Source of the DNA: Paenibacillus sp. H1-7
GTDB lineage: Bacteria; Bacillota; Bacilli; Paenibacillales; NBRC-103111
Length of the DNA stretch: 64,000 nt
Assembly: GCF_022354825.1 (NCBI RefSeq)
Contig: NZ_CP031168.1
Span: 681,001 to 745,000, forward strand
Direction: 5' to 3'
The notes under the pieces were generated by a model. The model was not told the DNA's origin. It worked only from the letters and a program-made list of their open reading frames with translations, and ran no database searches. Made by a program: the position numbers and the translations under genes. Below are positions 1-8,981 of the stretch, in pieces (position 1 is the stretch's first letter; each line of letters begins with the position of its first letter).

Positions 1-2244
1 ATGGTCCTGCATCAGCACGATGTCAGCCGTCTCGATCGCGCTGTCGGTGCCTTTGCCCATCGCGATGCCGAGCTCCGCCGTAGCGAGCGCCGGCGCGTCG
101 TTGATGCCGTCTCCGACCATGGCGACGCGCCCTTCGCGGCCGAGCTCGCGGATCTTCGCCACCTTATCCTCCGGCAGCAGGCTGCCGAAGAAGGAGGTGA
201 CTCCGACCGCGCGCGCGACCTTCTCCGCCGTCTGCGGATGGTCGCCCGTCAGCATCACCGTGCGGCGAATGCCGCGGCGATGCAGGGCGGCGACGACGGC
301 GTCGCTCTCCGGGCGGATCTCGTCGGCGATGCCGAAGAGCCCGAGCACCGCTTCGCTGTCGGCGACTAGCACAAGCGTGAGGCCGCTCGCTTTGAAGCGC
401 TCCACGTCGCGCTTCACGGTATCCGGCAGGGCGATGTGGCTGACGCTGGCTTCGTTGCCGAGCCAGTAGCGTCTGCCGCCCAGCACAGCCTGGATCCCTT
501 TGCCGGAAGCGGCCACGACCTCTTCCGGCTGCTCCGCCGGGATGCCGCGGCGGCTCGTCTCGCGCACGATCGCCTTGGCGAGCGGATGCGTGGACGACTG
601 CTCGATCGCCGCGGCAACCCGGTAAAAATGCTCCTCGTCGCTATCGTAGACGACGGTCTGCTCCACATGCGGCTCGCCTCGGGTCAGCGTGCCGGTTTTG
701 TCAAAGGCCAGCGTGTCGATGCGGCCTAGCTGCTCCAGGAATACGCCGCCTTTCACCAGGACGCCGTGGCGAGCATTGCGCGTGATGCCGGCTACGATGG
801 CGATGGGCGAAGCAAGAATTAGGGCGCAAGGACAGCCGACGATCAGTACGGCCAAGCCTTGGTACAGCCATTCCTTCCAGCCGCCCTGGAACAGCAGAGG
901 AGGGACAATAGCTACGAGAAGCGCAACGAACATGATGGCCGGCGTGTAATATTTGGCGAACCGGTTGATGAACAGCTCGGTCGGCGTCTTCGTCTCCTGC
1001 GCTTCTTGCACAAGGTGCAGTATTTGCGCCAGCGAGGAGTCCTCGTACGCTTTCTCGATATGAATGCGCAGCACGCCTTCATGGTTGATGCTGCCGCCGA
1101 ATACGCGGTCTCCCGGCGCCTTCTCCAGCGGGAGCGATTCCCCGGTGATCGCCGCTTCGTTCACCGAGCTGGCGCCCTCGAGCACGACGCCGTCGGACGG
1201 GATTTTCTCGCCGGCCCGGACGAGCACCGTATCTCCCGCTTGCAGCGATTCAATAGGGACGAGCGATTCCTTGCCATCGCGGATAAGCACCGCTTGCTTC
1301 GGAGCCACTTGCAGCAGCGTTTCCATGGAGCGGCGGGCCTTTTCCATTCCGATGCCTTCGAGCAGCTCGTTTAAACCGAACAAGATGGCGACCATCGTCG
1401 CTTCTTTCCATTCACCGATGCTCACAGCTCCGATCAACGCGATGGTCATCAGCGTGTCCATATTGAACCGGAGCTGCACGAGCCGCTTCAAGCCTTTAAG
1501 GAACGTGCCGTAACCGCTCAGCACCATAGCGGCCAAGTAAAGGATGATCTGCACGATGCCGGGAAGGCGGCCTTCGAGCAGCAGCGCTCCACCGTACAGC
1601 GCCGCGGAGATGATCAGCTGGCGTTTCATCGCAGAACCGCCGTGGTCGTGCGAATGATCGTGTCCGTGATCGTGCTCGTCGGCATGCGAATGATTGCCTT
1701 CATGGCTGTGATCATGGCCATGTCCATGCCCATGACTATGGCTGTGCCCATGCCCATGCCCATGCCCATGTGCATGTCCAGCAGCTCCTTGCATGCTTGC
1801 AGCGGAGCCGGATGCCAACGCAGCTTCAGCAGCGTGAGCTTCACTGGACGCCATTTGTCCGGCCGAGCCTGAGGCCGGATGAGAATGGAAGTGGGCACCT
1901 CTTACGCTGTCATCCGTGCCTTCATCGTATCCGTGCGCATGCTCCAAAGCAGCGCTTACTTGCTCCTGGCTGCCTTCGATGCTTCCGTATGTTCCGCGGC
2001 GCAGTGCGACTTTGCCTGCAGCCCCGCCGCGAGCCGGCTTGGATGGCGCCAAGGAATCGATGTAGGCGCCGTCCGAGCGCAAAATTTTCTGTACCTCCTG
2101 CAGCGGGACCTGGGAATCGATTTTCAGCTTACCGCTGTTATAGTTAAGCGTCGCCGTCTGTCCGTGCTCGAGCCGTTGAATCTGCTCTTCCATCTCCCTC
2201 GTACAGTTGGCGCAGCTCAATCCTTTCACTCTGTACTCCAACAT
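1..2244 (-). CDS. cadA: Zn/Cd-exporting P1B-type ATPase, C-terminus beyond window edge
   Basis: This integral membrane pump uses ATP to export divalent soft metals, most likely Zn, Cd or Co. The reading frame stays open from 2244 to the left edge (748 codons). An N-terminal heavy-metal domain has CxxC at residues 11 and 14, and a linker at about 155-200 is extremely His-rich (HGHGHG runs). The core shows TGES near 368, the transmembrane CPC motif near 471, the phosphorylated DKTGT near 516, the HP motif near 553 and GDGIND near 712. CPC, the His-rich linker and the CzrA-like repressor upstream favour the Zn/Cd class over copper pumps. The ATG at 2244 is preceded by AGGGG. Only the last two membrane helices should be missing. 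The metal specificity is inferred. Confidence 0.93.
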   Translation of the reverse strand, partial: MLEYRVKGLSCANCTREMEEQIQRLEHGQTATLNYNSGKLKIDSQVPLQEVQKILRSDGAYIDSLAPSKPARGGAAGKVALRRGTYGSIEGSQEQVSAALEHAHGYDEGTDDSVRGAHFHSHPASGSAGQMASSEAHAAEAALASGSAASMQGAAGHAHGHGHGHGHSHSHGHGHGHDHSHEGNHSHADEHDHGHDHSHDHGGSAMKRQLIISAALYGGALLLEGRLPGIVQIILYLAAMVLSGYGTFLKGLKRLVQLRFNMDTLMTIALIGAVSIGEWKEATMVAILFGLNELLEGIGMEKARRSMETLLQVAPKQAVLIRDGKESLVPIESLQAGDTVLVRAGEKIPSDGVVLEGASSVNEAAITGESLPLEKAPGDRVFGGSINHEGVLRIHIEKAYEDSSLAQILHLVQEAQETKTPTELFINRFAKYYTPAIMFVALLVAIVPPLLFQGGWKEWLYQGLAVLIVGCPCALILASPIAIVAGITRNARHGVLVKGGVFLEQLGRIDTLAFDKTGTLTRGEPHVEQTVVYDSDEEHFYRVAAAIEQSSTHPLAKAIVRETSRRGIPAEQPEEVVAASGKGIQAVLGGRRYWLGNEASVSHIALPDTVKRDVERFKASGLTLVLVADSEAVLGLFGIADEIRPESDAVVAALHRRGIRRTVMLTGDHPQTAEKVARAVGVTSFFGSLLPEDKVAKIRELGREGRVAMVGDGINDAPALATAELGIAMGKGTDSAIETADIVLMQDH

Positions 2245-2283
2245 TGGTTTCCCCTCATTTCATGACGGGTCGGTTTCCCCCGG

Positions 2284-2616
2284 CTAATCGTGGTTGGCGT
2301 GGTGAATCGCTTCGGTCAGCAAATCCATCACGTGCTCGTCATCATATGAATAATATAAGGTGGTACCGGCTCTGCGGAACTTGACGAGCCGCAGGTTTTT
2401 TAGAAACCGAAGCTGATGAGATACGGTCGACTGCAGCAGTGACAGCTCATCGGCGATTTCGTTCACGGAGCATTCCTTCTGCGACAACAAGTATAAAATG
2501 CGGATACGCGTCGTATCCGATAACGCTTTGAACGTTTGGGAAACCATAAACAGCGTTTCTTCGTCGAGAGAACGGACGTTGATATCCGGCGATTGAGGGC
2601 GGTCGTGAGAATCCAT
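2284..2616 (-). CDS. czrA: ArsR/SmtB-family Zn-responsive repressor, CzrA type
   Basis: This 110-aa winged-helix repressor should release DNA when it binds Zn or Co. The HTH lies around residues 45-85 ([20 protein letters not shown]). The C-terminal helix carries D-x-H followed by HHANH, which reproduces the spacing of the alpha-5 metal ligands of S. aureus CzrA (DxH...HxxH). The CxC alpha-3 site of CadC is absent, with only one Cys in that region. It lies 39 bp upstream of the metal ATPase on the same strand, so the two should form one operon that the repressor controls through the palindrome at 2652-2671. Confidence 0.93.
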   Translation of the reverse strand: MDSHDRPQSPDINVRSLDEETLFMVSQTFKALSDTTRIRILYLLSQKECSVNEIADELSLLQSTVSHQLRFLKNLRLVKFRRAGTTLYYSYDDEHVMDLLTEAIHHANHD

Positions 2617-2651
2617 GGAAAGTACCTCCGAATAGGATAAATAGTATGAAT

Positions 2652-2699
2652 ATATGATTATATGCTCATATAGTATTCTGTGGAGGAGGATTTTGTCAA
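2652..2699 (-). promoter_or_regulatory. Promoter and CzrA-type operator of the metal-export operon
   Basis: On the minus strand TTGACA (2694-2699) is followed 18 bp later by TACTAT (2670-2675). An imperfect inverted repeat, ATATGATTAT-ATGCTCATAT (2652-2671), abuts and overlaps the -10. Its shape is like the A/T-rich 12-2-12 operators of ArsR/SmtB zinc sensors, so repressor binding would block transcription of the repressor-ATPase operon. The role is inferred from position and symmetry. Confidence 0.6.
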
Positions 2700-3052
2700 T
2701 GACAAATGTCCGACAATGCGCAAAAAAAAGCAGATGCAGCGTATATCATTGAGGGCGGAGCAGTATATAGAGTGCGCCATTTGGGGCAAGAACATGAAAA
2801 AAATGTACGTTTTGGGAAGGGAAAATATAGGAGACAGGCTTTCCTCTTATCAGGGGCACAAAACACATCGAGCAGCGTTCGTTGAGAAAGAGCAGCAGCC
2901 GGCTTTTTATGACCGCCGAGTCGTGTACATAGATTTGCTGCCACATGCCGCGTATTAGTCTGCAACGTTTGTGCCGGGATGTCGGCAGCATCGATTGGAT
3001 CGGATGCGGTGAGCTTCAGCTATACAACCCGATCTTCTAGCAGTGGCGAAAT
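2700..3052. other. Gene-free stretch between the metal operon promoter and the AraC terminator
   Basis: I see no supported gene here. Overlapping short open frames exist on both strands but none has family resemblance. A 17-codon frame at 2699-2752 follows a GGAGGAGG sequence, but it sits on the -35 side of the opposite-strand promoter and is probably fortuitous. Confidence 0.4.
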
Positions 3053-3118
3053 TAAAAAGGCGCCCGGAGGCCGCTTACGTTCATCTGTCGACGAGCGTAC
3101 GGCTTCGGGCGCTTTTTC
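3053..3118 (-). terminator. Intrinsic terminator of the AraC gene (possibly bidirectional)
   Basis: The arms GCGCCCG (3060-3066) and CGGGCGC (3106-3112) are flanked by A5 on the left and T5 on the right, so the hairpin can act in both directions. It lies just past the stop of the AraC-type gene. Confidence 0.7.
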
Positions 3119-3129
3119 TAAAAGATCGG

Positions 3130-3978
3130 TTACATCGTGCTGCGGAATAGCTTGGGCGAGACGCCGACGATTTTTTTGAACAGTCTGGAGAAATAAAACA
3201 CGTCTTGATAGCCGAGAGTGGAGGCGATCTCTTTGAGCGATTTGTCGGTGTTGAGCAAAATGTTCTTGGCTTCGGCCATCTTCAAGCGATGAACATATTC
3301 ATTCAACGGGTAGCCGGTATATTTACTCACGAGACGCCGGAGCGTCGGGAACGAGATATGGTGCTGCTCGCACAGCTCTTGGGCGTCAAAAGGGCGGTAC
3401 AAATAGTCCGCAATCGCCTCGATCAGACCGAGCGCATTCTCGGCTTTGGTTGCTTTTGGAATGGCTTCGGAGCTCGCGACGAAATCGTACAGCATCGATT
3501 CCACAAGCAAGGACGCTTTGTCGATGTTGCTCGGCACTCCTGTCTCCATCAGCATGAATATCCGGTTGATTTTGGTCAAATGCTCCTCTTCGGTTTGCTT
3601 GACCCTATCCGGCTCCGGAAGCCACGTGTCGAGCCATTCTTTAATGCGTGGGCCCTCGATCGTAAAATAATGCTCATCCCAATGCTCGTTCTCCCCCGGT
3701 CCATAATGAAATACAGCTTCGGGATACAGCAGAAAGAAGCTCCCTTGCTTCACCGGCTGAATGTCGCCGTCGTTCACCTGGTACGTTCCCGAGCCCCCGG
3801 CTATGTAAACGATGGCCCAGTAAGTAAACCGCGCATGAGCGCGATAGTGAATCCGTGCAGGAATATGGCCTACATTGACGATGGTGAGCGATTTGTGCTT
3901 GAGAATGCTTTTATCCACCTTGAGGTCAACGATTCGGATCGGCTGTCGACTGATCTTATAATCCATGTAACTGATCAT
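3130..3978 (-). CDS. AraC-family transcriptional regulator
   Basis: This 282-aa regulator has an N-terminal cupin-like sensor region and a C-terminal pair of HTH motifs (helix signature LKEIASTLGYQDVFYFSRLF near the end). It would act as a ligand-responsive activator or repressor. The ATG at 3978 is chosen because GAAGAAGGA lies about nine bases upstream. A TTG at 4002 and an ATG at 3987 in the same frame are less well placed. It is divergent from the dehydrogenase/isomerase pair with only about 100 bp between, so it probably controls them in response to a sugar or cyclitol. The ligand is unknown. Confidence 0.88.
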   Translation of the reverse strand: MISYMDYKISRQPIRIVDLKVDKSILKHKSLTIVNVGHIPARIHYRAHARFTYWAIVYIAGGSGTYQVNDGDIQPVKQGSFFLLYPEAVFHYGPGENEHWDEHYFTIEGPRIKEWLDTWLPEPDRVKQTEEEHLTKINRIFMLMETGVPSNIDKASLLVESMLYDFVASSEAIPKATKAENALGLIEAIADYLYRPFDAQELCEQHHISFPTLRRLVSKYTGYPLNEYVHRLKMAEAKNILLNTDKSLKEIASTLGYQDVFYFSRLFKKIVGVSPKLFRSTM

Positions 3979-4080
3979 GGCATGCATTCCTTCTTCGGAC
4001 AATTCGTGTTAGTTTGATTATATATTGCATTCACAAATTGCTCAAACGTTTCACACCTATTAACGGGAGGATGAATTGGA

Positions 4081-5145
4081 TTGAACAAGCTGAACATTGG
4101 CATTATCGGAGCGGGCTCTATTTCGGAGCTGCATTTGCAAGCGTATCAAAAAATGGGGCAAGCGGTGCAAATTTACGCGATTTGCGATTTGAACCTGGCC
4201 AGAGCCCAGGAAAAAGCGGATAAATACGGCGCTACCCAAGTATATGACGATTACCATAAGCTGTTGGCCGATCCGGCGATCGATGCCGTTAGTATTTGCA
4301 CCTGGAACAATACGCATGCCGAGATCAGTATCGCAGCGGTCAAAGCAGGCAAGCACGTGCTCGTAGAGAAGCCGCTGTGCCGCACGGTAGAAGAGGCGCT
4401 CGAGGTGCAGAAGGCAGTCCGCGAGTCCGGCAAAGTGCTTCAGGTCGGCTTCGTCCGCAGATACGACAACAATGCTCAGCTGATGAAACGGTTTATCGAC
4501 AATGGCGAGCTCGGCGATATTTATTATGCGAAAGCTTCATGTATCCGTCGTCTTGGCAATCCGGGCGGATGGTTCGCGGACAAGGAGCGTTCGGGCGGCG
4601 GCCCTCTGATCGATATCGGCGTCCATGTCATCGATATTTGCTGGTATTTGATGGGACGTCCGAAGGTCGTATCCGTAACCGGCAATACGTATCGGAAGCT
4701 GGGCAACCGCGGCCATGTGCAGAATCTCTCTTTTTATAAAGCAGCCGATTACGATGCCAGTCAAAATACGGTCGAGGATATGGCGAATGCGCTTGTCCGC
4801 TTTGAGAACGGCGCGTCTTTGATGATCGATGTCAGCTTTACGCTGCATGCGAAGCAGGATGAGACTACGGTCAAGCTGTTCGGGGACAAAGGCGGACTGG
4901 AGCTGGAGCCGGCCATGGCGCTCGTATCCGAGAAGCATGACACGATCCTGAATATTACGCCGCAAACGGATCAAAAAGGCTTGAACGTCACCGTGGCGTT
5001 CCAAAACGAAATCCGCTTCTTCATCGACAGCTGCAACACGGGCAAAGAGCCGGTCAGTCCTGTGGAGGACGGCGTCGAGCTGATGAAAATTTTGTGCGGC
5101 ATCTATGAATCTGCAGAAACCGGACGCGAAGTCCGTTACGAATAA
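4081..5145 (+). CDS. Gfo/Idh/MocA-family NAD(P)-dependent dehydrogenase
   Basis: This cytoplasmic 354-aa oxidoreductase has an N-terminal Rossmann fold (GIIGAGSISELH) and the family motif EKP in HVLVEKPL, followed by the alpha/beta substrate domain. Such enzymes oxidise sugars or inositols with NAD(P). The start is TTG at 4081, ten bases after GGGAGG. An ATG at 4071 is out of frame. The gene precedes a sugar isomerase/epimerase by 20 bp, so the two form an operon, as in inositol- or keto-sugar-catabolic sets. The exact substrate cannot be read from the sequence. Confidence 0.92.
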   Translation: MNKLNIGIIGAGSISELHLQAYQKMGQAVQIYAICDLNLARAQEKADKYGATQVYDDYHKLLADPAIDAVSICTWNNTHAEISIAAVKAGKHVLVEKPLCRTVEEALEVQKAVRESGKVLQVGFVRRYDNNAQLMKRFIDNGELGDIYYAKASCIRRLGNPGGWFADKERSGGGPLIDIGVHVIDICWYLMGRPKVVSVTGNTYRKLGNRGHVQNLSFYKAADYDASQNTVEDMANALVRFENGASLMIDVSFTLHAKQDETTVKLFGDKGGLELEPAMALVSEKHDTILNITPQTDQKGLNVTVAFQNEIRFFIDSCNTGKEPVSPVEDGVELMKILCGIYESAETGREVRYE

Positions 5146-5165
5146 ATTAAGGGAGGCATGGAGAG

Positions 5166-6023
5166 ATGAAGCTCGGATTAAGCTCATACAGTCTGGTGAA
5201 GGCATTGAGAAACCAGGAGCTGGATATTCTCGGGGTTATCCAATGGATAGCCGACAACGGCGGGGAGCATGTGGAGATTGTTCCCATCGGCTTTAACTTG
5301 ACGGAGAACCCGGAGCTGATCGATGCGATTCGGGAAAAAGCAGCCGCCGCGGGAATCGAAGTGTCCAATTACGCGATCGGAGCTAATTTTATTACGGAGA
5401 CGCAGGAGCAGTACGAGGCGGAAATCGCGCGCGTGAAGCGCGAGGTGGATATTGCCGCCGGTCTCGGCGTGAAACGGATGCGCCATGACGTCGCTTCCCG
5501 CAAGGATACATCGATCGTCCGGTTCCAGGAGGATCTGGAGAAGCTAGCCGCAGCATGCCGCGAAGTTGCCGATCATGCGGCACAGTACGGCATCACGACC
5601 AGCGTCGAAAACCACGGCTATTACATTCAGGCGAGCGACCGGGTGCAGGCGCTGATCCATGCGGTAGACCGTCCGAACTTCCGCACGACGCTCGATGTCG
5701 GCAACTTTATGTGCGCGGACGAGAATTCCGTCGTTGCCGTACAAAAGAACATCTCCTACGCGTCGATGGTGCACGTGAAGGATTTCTACTTGCGTCCGGC
5801 GTCCTTGAACCCCGGAACGGGCTGGTTCCAGACTGCAAGCGGGAATCACCTGCGCGGCGCTATTGTAGGGCATGGCGACATCGACATGCGGCAGGTCATT
5901 AGCATCGTTAAGCGTTCCGGCTACGACGGCTACATTTCGGTAGAGTTCGAGGGCATGGAGGACTGCTATACGGGCTCCAAGCTTGGACTCGAAGCCGTCC
6001 GCAGATTGTGGGACGAAGTGTAA
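5166..6023 (+). CDS. Sugar phosphate isomerase/epimerase-like TIM-barrel protein
   Basis: This 285-aa protein belongs to the AP-endonuclease-2/xylose-isomerase-like TIM-barrel superfamily, which includes IolE- and IolI-type enzymes. Family features are the N-terminal KLGLSSYSLVKAL strand, SVENHGYY near residue 140, TLDVGNF and VHVKDFY, and the terminal EFEG, which together supply the acidic and His metal ligands. It follows the dehydrogenase with a clear GGGAGG site and probably isomerises or dehydrates the oxidised sugar made upstream. The specific reaction is not established. Confidence 0.9.
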   Translation: MKLGLSSYSLVKALRNQELDILGVIQWIADNGGEHVEIVPIGFNLTENPELIDAIREKAAAAGIEVSNYAIGANFITETQEQYEAEIARVKREVDIAAGLGVKRMRHDVASRKDTSIVRFQEDLEKLAAACREVADHAAQYGITTSVENHGYYIQASDRVQALIHAVDRPNFRTTLDVGNFMCADENSVVAVQKNISYASMVHVKDFYLRPASLNPGTGWFQTASGNHLRGAIVGHGDIDMRQVISIVKRSGYDGYISVEFEGMEDCYTGSKLGLEAVRRLWDEV

Positions 6024-6046
6024 GCATTTGGATTGAGTGAAAAAGC

Positions 6047-6089
6047 GAAAGCGGCGAGTGAACTTCGGTTCATTCGCCGCTTTTTTTGT
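6047..6089 (+). terminator. Intrinsic terminator after the dehydrogenase/isomerase operon
   Basis: A near-perfect stem AGCGGCGAGTGAAC / GTTCATTCGCCGCT closes a TTCG tetraloop and is followed by T7. Confidence 0.92.
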
Positions 6090-6110
6090 GCCGTTTTCGA
6101 GTAGAACGGG

Positions 6111-6843
6111 GATAGCGGAAACGGGCTTTGTAAGCCGGAAAACCCGTCTTACAGAGCGCTCGATGCCGCAAACCGGGCAGAAAGCTCCGCTGTAAGCCGG
6201 AAAAATCGCCTTACAGGCTGCGCTGGATCGGAAACGCGCTCTGTAAGCCGGAAAACCCGCCTTACAGAGCTGTCGATGCCGCGAATCGGGCAGAAAGTGC
6301 CGCTGTAAGTCGGAAAAATCGCCTTACAGGCTGCGCTGGATCGGAAACGCACTCTGTAAGCCGGAAAACCCGTCTTACAGAGCCGTCGATGCCGCAAACC
6401 GAGCAGAAAGCTCCGCTGTAAGCCGGAAAAATCGCCTTACAGGCTGCGCTGGATCGGAAACGGGCTTTGTAAGCCGGAAAACCCGCCTTACAGAGCCGTC
6501 GATGCCGCGAACCGGGCAGAAAGCCACTGTAAGCCGGAAAAATGGCCTTACAGGCTGCGCTGGAGTGGAAACGGGCTCTGTAAGCCACGGAAACCCGTCT
6601 TACAGAGCGCTCGATGCCGCAAACCGAGCAGAAAGCTCCGCTGTAAGTCGGAAAAACCGATTTACAGGCTGCGCTGGATCGGAAACGCGCTCTGTAAGCC
6701 GGAAAACCCGTCTTACAGAGCCGTCGATGCCGCAAACCGAGCAGAAAGCTCCGCTGTAAGCCGGAAATATCGCCTTACAGGCTGCGCTGGATCGGAAACG
6801 CGCTCTGTAAGCCGGAAAACCCGCCTTACAGGCCACCGATGCC
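6111..6843. repeat. Tandem array of ~113-bp units carrying paired hairpins
   Basis: About 6.4 copies of a ~113-bp unit fill the space between two convergent genes. The TGTAAG marker of hairpin A starts at 6129, 6242, 6355, 6468, 6579, 6693 and 6806 (spacings 113, 113, 113, 111, 114, 113). Each unit has two hairpins with the same plan: CTGTAAG, one mismatch, CGG, an A-rich loop, CCG or TCG, and CTTACAG. That makes 13 hairpins in all. The copy near 6640 has a changed right arm (TTTACAG) that still pairs through G-U. The period is not a multiple of three, so the open frames inside are not repeat proteins. The role is unknown: a BIME-like palindromic array, transcription barrier or protein-binding site. 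Confidence 0.9.
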
Positions 6844-6850
6844 ATACAGT

Positions 6851-7639
6851 TCATTCCAGCGGTATTTGCATGCCCGTCTCGGCGAGCGAAACGGAGCACG
6901 GCAGCCCGTATTCCGATGCGATATCGACCCCATGGGACAGATGGGTGAATAGCGTGCGCGCCGGCTTTACCTCCTCCAGCAATTCAAGCGCCTCTACCAT
7001 ATCATAGACCGAGCGGGTCTTTTTATCGGCGTCTTCCTTGTAAAAGTTGGTTCCAAGGACGAGCAGCTGCAGCCCGAATAGAGGGGCTGATTCTTCCCGG
7101 CTCAGATTGATGGCGTCGGAGCAATAGGCCCATGCGTACGGGGCTAAGTCGAATGCAGGCCGGTCGAACCTGTACGCGTAGGAGTAGCCGTTTTTGCCGT
7201 GGCATACTTTCCATGGGCGAATGCTCCATCCGTTCCACTCCATCCCTACGGCGTTGTCGTGGTAGATGATGTGGTTTTCCAGCCACGGGAACTGCTGCCG
7301 CAGCGTATCCAAGACGTCGCGCGGAGCATACAGATGACCCTTGCGCCTCAGCCACCGGCAGGCGTCGGCCCATTCCGGGAGCCCGCCTATATGGTCGAAA
7401 TGGGCATGGGTGATAAGAGCATGTTCTATGAAACGCAGGCCGAACCGTTCCATCTGCGCTCTCCAATCCGGGCCGCAGTCAATCAATAACGGCTCTCCAC
7501 CCGCATTCAGAATGGCGGAGGAGCGAAAACGCCGATTGCGCCCCGTCGTTCTTGCTTCCGAGCAAATATCGCAAGGGCAGTATACACGCGGAACTCCCAT
7601 GGAGTCCCCGGTTCCCCAAAAGGTTAACGTGTCGGTCAT
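6851..7639 (-). CDS. PhnP-like metallo-beta-lactamase-fold hydrolase
   Basis: This 262-aa metal-dependent hydrolase has the canonical THAHFDH motif near residue 80, a downstream SHG and a Cys cluster (CPCDIC) near the N-terminus. The Cys cluster resembles the structural zinc site of PhnP-type cyclic phosphodiesterases. The family cleaves phosphodiesters such as ribosyl 1,2-cyclic phosphate. No phosphonate genes are nearby, so the substrate is open. The gene converges on the repeat array, which begins eight bases past the stop and takes the place of an ordinary terminator. Confidence 0.85.
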   Translation of the reverse strand: MTDTLTFWGTGDSMGVPRVYCPCDICSEARTTGRNRRFRSSAILNAGGEPLLIDCGPDWRAQMERFGLRFIEHALITHAHFDHIGGLPEWADACRWLRRKGHLYAPRDVLDTLRQQFPWLENHIIYHDNAVGMEWNGWSIRPWKVCHGKNGYSYAYRFDRPAFDLAPYAWAYCSDAINLSREESAPLFGLQLLVLGTNFYKEDADKKTRSVYDMVEALELLEEVKPARTLFTHLSHGVDIASEYGLPCSVSLAETGMQIPLE

Positions 7640-7852
7640 ATGTCCATCTCCGATTTGTTCGATATGTTTTACAATAACAAGAATTGTTCGTTACAACAAG
7701 CGTGTGGCGCAAGGGAAACAAATGGACGGACGGAACGCAGCTATTTAACAATAAGTCCCAGTATAATAGAATGATAGTGTGAGAAGCGCCAAAAAGATAA
7801 CGGTATAGTTGCCGCTAGCAGCATACTTGAGACAAAGTCGGGAGGAGAAACG

Positions 7853-8476
7853 ATGACGGCAGACACAAGAGGGATTGAGTGGGTCAAACGGATTCAAGCG
7901 ATTGCGCAGGCGGGATTGGCTTATTCCAAGGACGCCTATGATTTGGAAAGGTTCGAGGAGCTCAGGGCTATCAGCGTCGAGATGATGTCCGCTTACTCGG
8001 GGCTTGCTATCGAGCAGGTGGCGAATTTGTTCGCCAATGAGAGCGGGTATCAGACACCTAAGGTCGATGTACGCGGGGTAGTGATGCAGGACGGCAAGTT
8101 GCTGCTAGTGAAGGAAAAGACCGACGGAGGCTGGTCGCTGCCCGGAGGGTGGGCCGATATCGGATTGTCGCCCAAGGAGATTGTCGTGAAGGAAGTGAAG
8201 GAAGAATCCGGCTACGATGTCGAGCCCGTGAAGCTGCTCGCGGTTCTGGACCGCAACAAGCATCCGCATCCGCCGCTTGCGCATCATGTGTACAAGCTGT
8301 TCATCCAGTGCAAGCTGACGGGGGGCCAGGCTCAAACCAGCATAGAAACGACCGAGGTCGGCTTTTTCGCCGAGGATGAGCTGCCGCCTTTATCGACGGA
8401 TCGGGTTACTTCCGGGCAGATTGCCATGCTGTTCAAGCAAGTGCGGGAGCCTTTGGGCGAGACCATTTTTGACTGA
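7853..8476 (+). CDS. Nudix hydrolase with N-terminal NUDIX-N domain
   Basis: This 207-aa enzyme likely hydrolyses a nucleoside diphosphate derivative such as ADP-ribose or a CDP-alcohol. Residues 1-65 form the alpha-helical N-terminal domain seen in one Bacillus Nudix subfamily. The Nudix box follows (GWADIGL... KEVKEESGY) with the catalytic KE-x-x-EE intact. The first conserved Glu of the box is Leu here (GWADIGL where relatives have GWADVGE). The start has a GGGAGGAG site. The gene stands alone between two terminated units. Confidence 0.88.
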   Translation: MTADTRGIEWVKRIQAIAQAGLAYSKDAYDLERFEELRAISVEMMSAYSGLAIEQVANLFANESGYQTPKVDVRGVVMQDGKLLLVKEKTDGGWSLPGGWADIGLSPKEIVVKEVKEESGYDVEPVKLLAVLDRNKHPHPPLAHHVYKLFIQCKLTGGQAQTSIETTEVGFFAEDELPPLSTDRVTSGQIAMLFKQVREPLGETIFD

Positions 8477-8513
8477 GCAATAAGTAGTTACCCTAACACC
8501 ATAAGCGAAAAAC

Positions 8514-8557
8514 AATCCCCTAAAGGCCTGTCGGCAGCCGAAGGGGATTTTTATTTT
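8514..8557. terminator. Bidirectional terminator between Nudix and HxlR genes
   Basis: AATCCCCT (8514-8521) pairs with AGGGGATT (8542-8549), with inner pairing and T-rich tails on both strands. It serves both convergent genes. Confidence 0.75.
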
Positions 8558-8891
8558 AAAGCGAAAGCCCGAACCGTTTCAGTTCAATGCAGATCCGCTC
8601 GAGCTGCTTTCCTTTTTCCGTCAACGAATATTCGACGCGGGGCGGAACTTCCGGGTACACGGTGCGGGATAGAATGCCGTGCTCTTCCAGCTCTTTCAGC
8701 CGCAAGGATAGGGTTTTTGGACTGATGCCGTCGAGGCTCTTGAGCAGGTCGCTGAAGCGCATGGTTCCTTCGATCAGCAAATCGCGAATAATCAGGAAGG
8801 TCCACTTCGTCCCGATAACATCTATGGCCTTCACGACCGCACATACTTCCCCGGGCGTTCCTTTGGTCAACACGATAGGCTCATCTTTCAT
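8556..8891 (-). CDS. HxlR-family winged-helix repressor
   Basis: This 111-aa regulator has the full HxlR signature (GTKWTFLIIRDLL, MRFSDLLKSLDGISPKTLS, RVEYSLTEKG). The frame extends upstream to 9188, but that part matches nothing, and the ATG at 8891 begins the domain with AAGGAAG about 12 bases upstream. A single Cys lies shortly before the first helix (EVCAVV), where YodB/HypR-type members carry their redox-sensing Cys. It is divergent from an old-yellow-enzyme reductase, the usual setting of electrophile- or quinone-responsive HxlR repressors. Redox sensing is inferred. Confidence 0.88.
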   Translation of the reverse strand: MKDEPIVLTKGTPGEVCAVVKAIDVIGTKWTFLIIRDLLIEGTMRFSDLLKSLDGISPKTLSLRLKELEEHGILSRTVYPEVPPRVEYSLTEKGKQLERICIELKRFGLSL

Positions 8892-8981
8892 TATCCGGCC
8901 AACTTCCTTTCTTTTCACAATGGATAAAGCCAACTGTAACACAAAACTATCTTTTCGGAAACTATGTGAATAAAATATCAC

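Noticed and set aside
2699..2752. 17-codon frame after GGAGGAGG
   Set aside because: It lies over the -35 region of the opposite-strand czrA promoter, with no plus-strand promoter or conserved peptide visible.
6149..6899. Minus-strand open frames of 82-157 aa inside the 113-bp array
   Set aside because: The period is not a multiple of three, so the repeats fall in shifting frames. No ribosome sites were seen.
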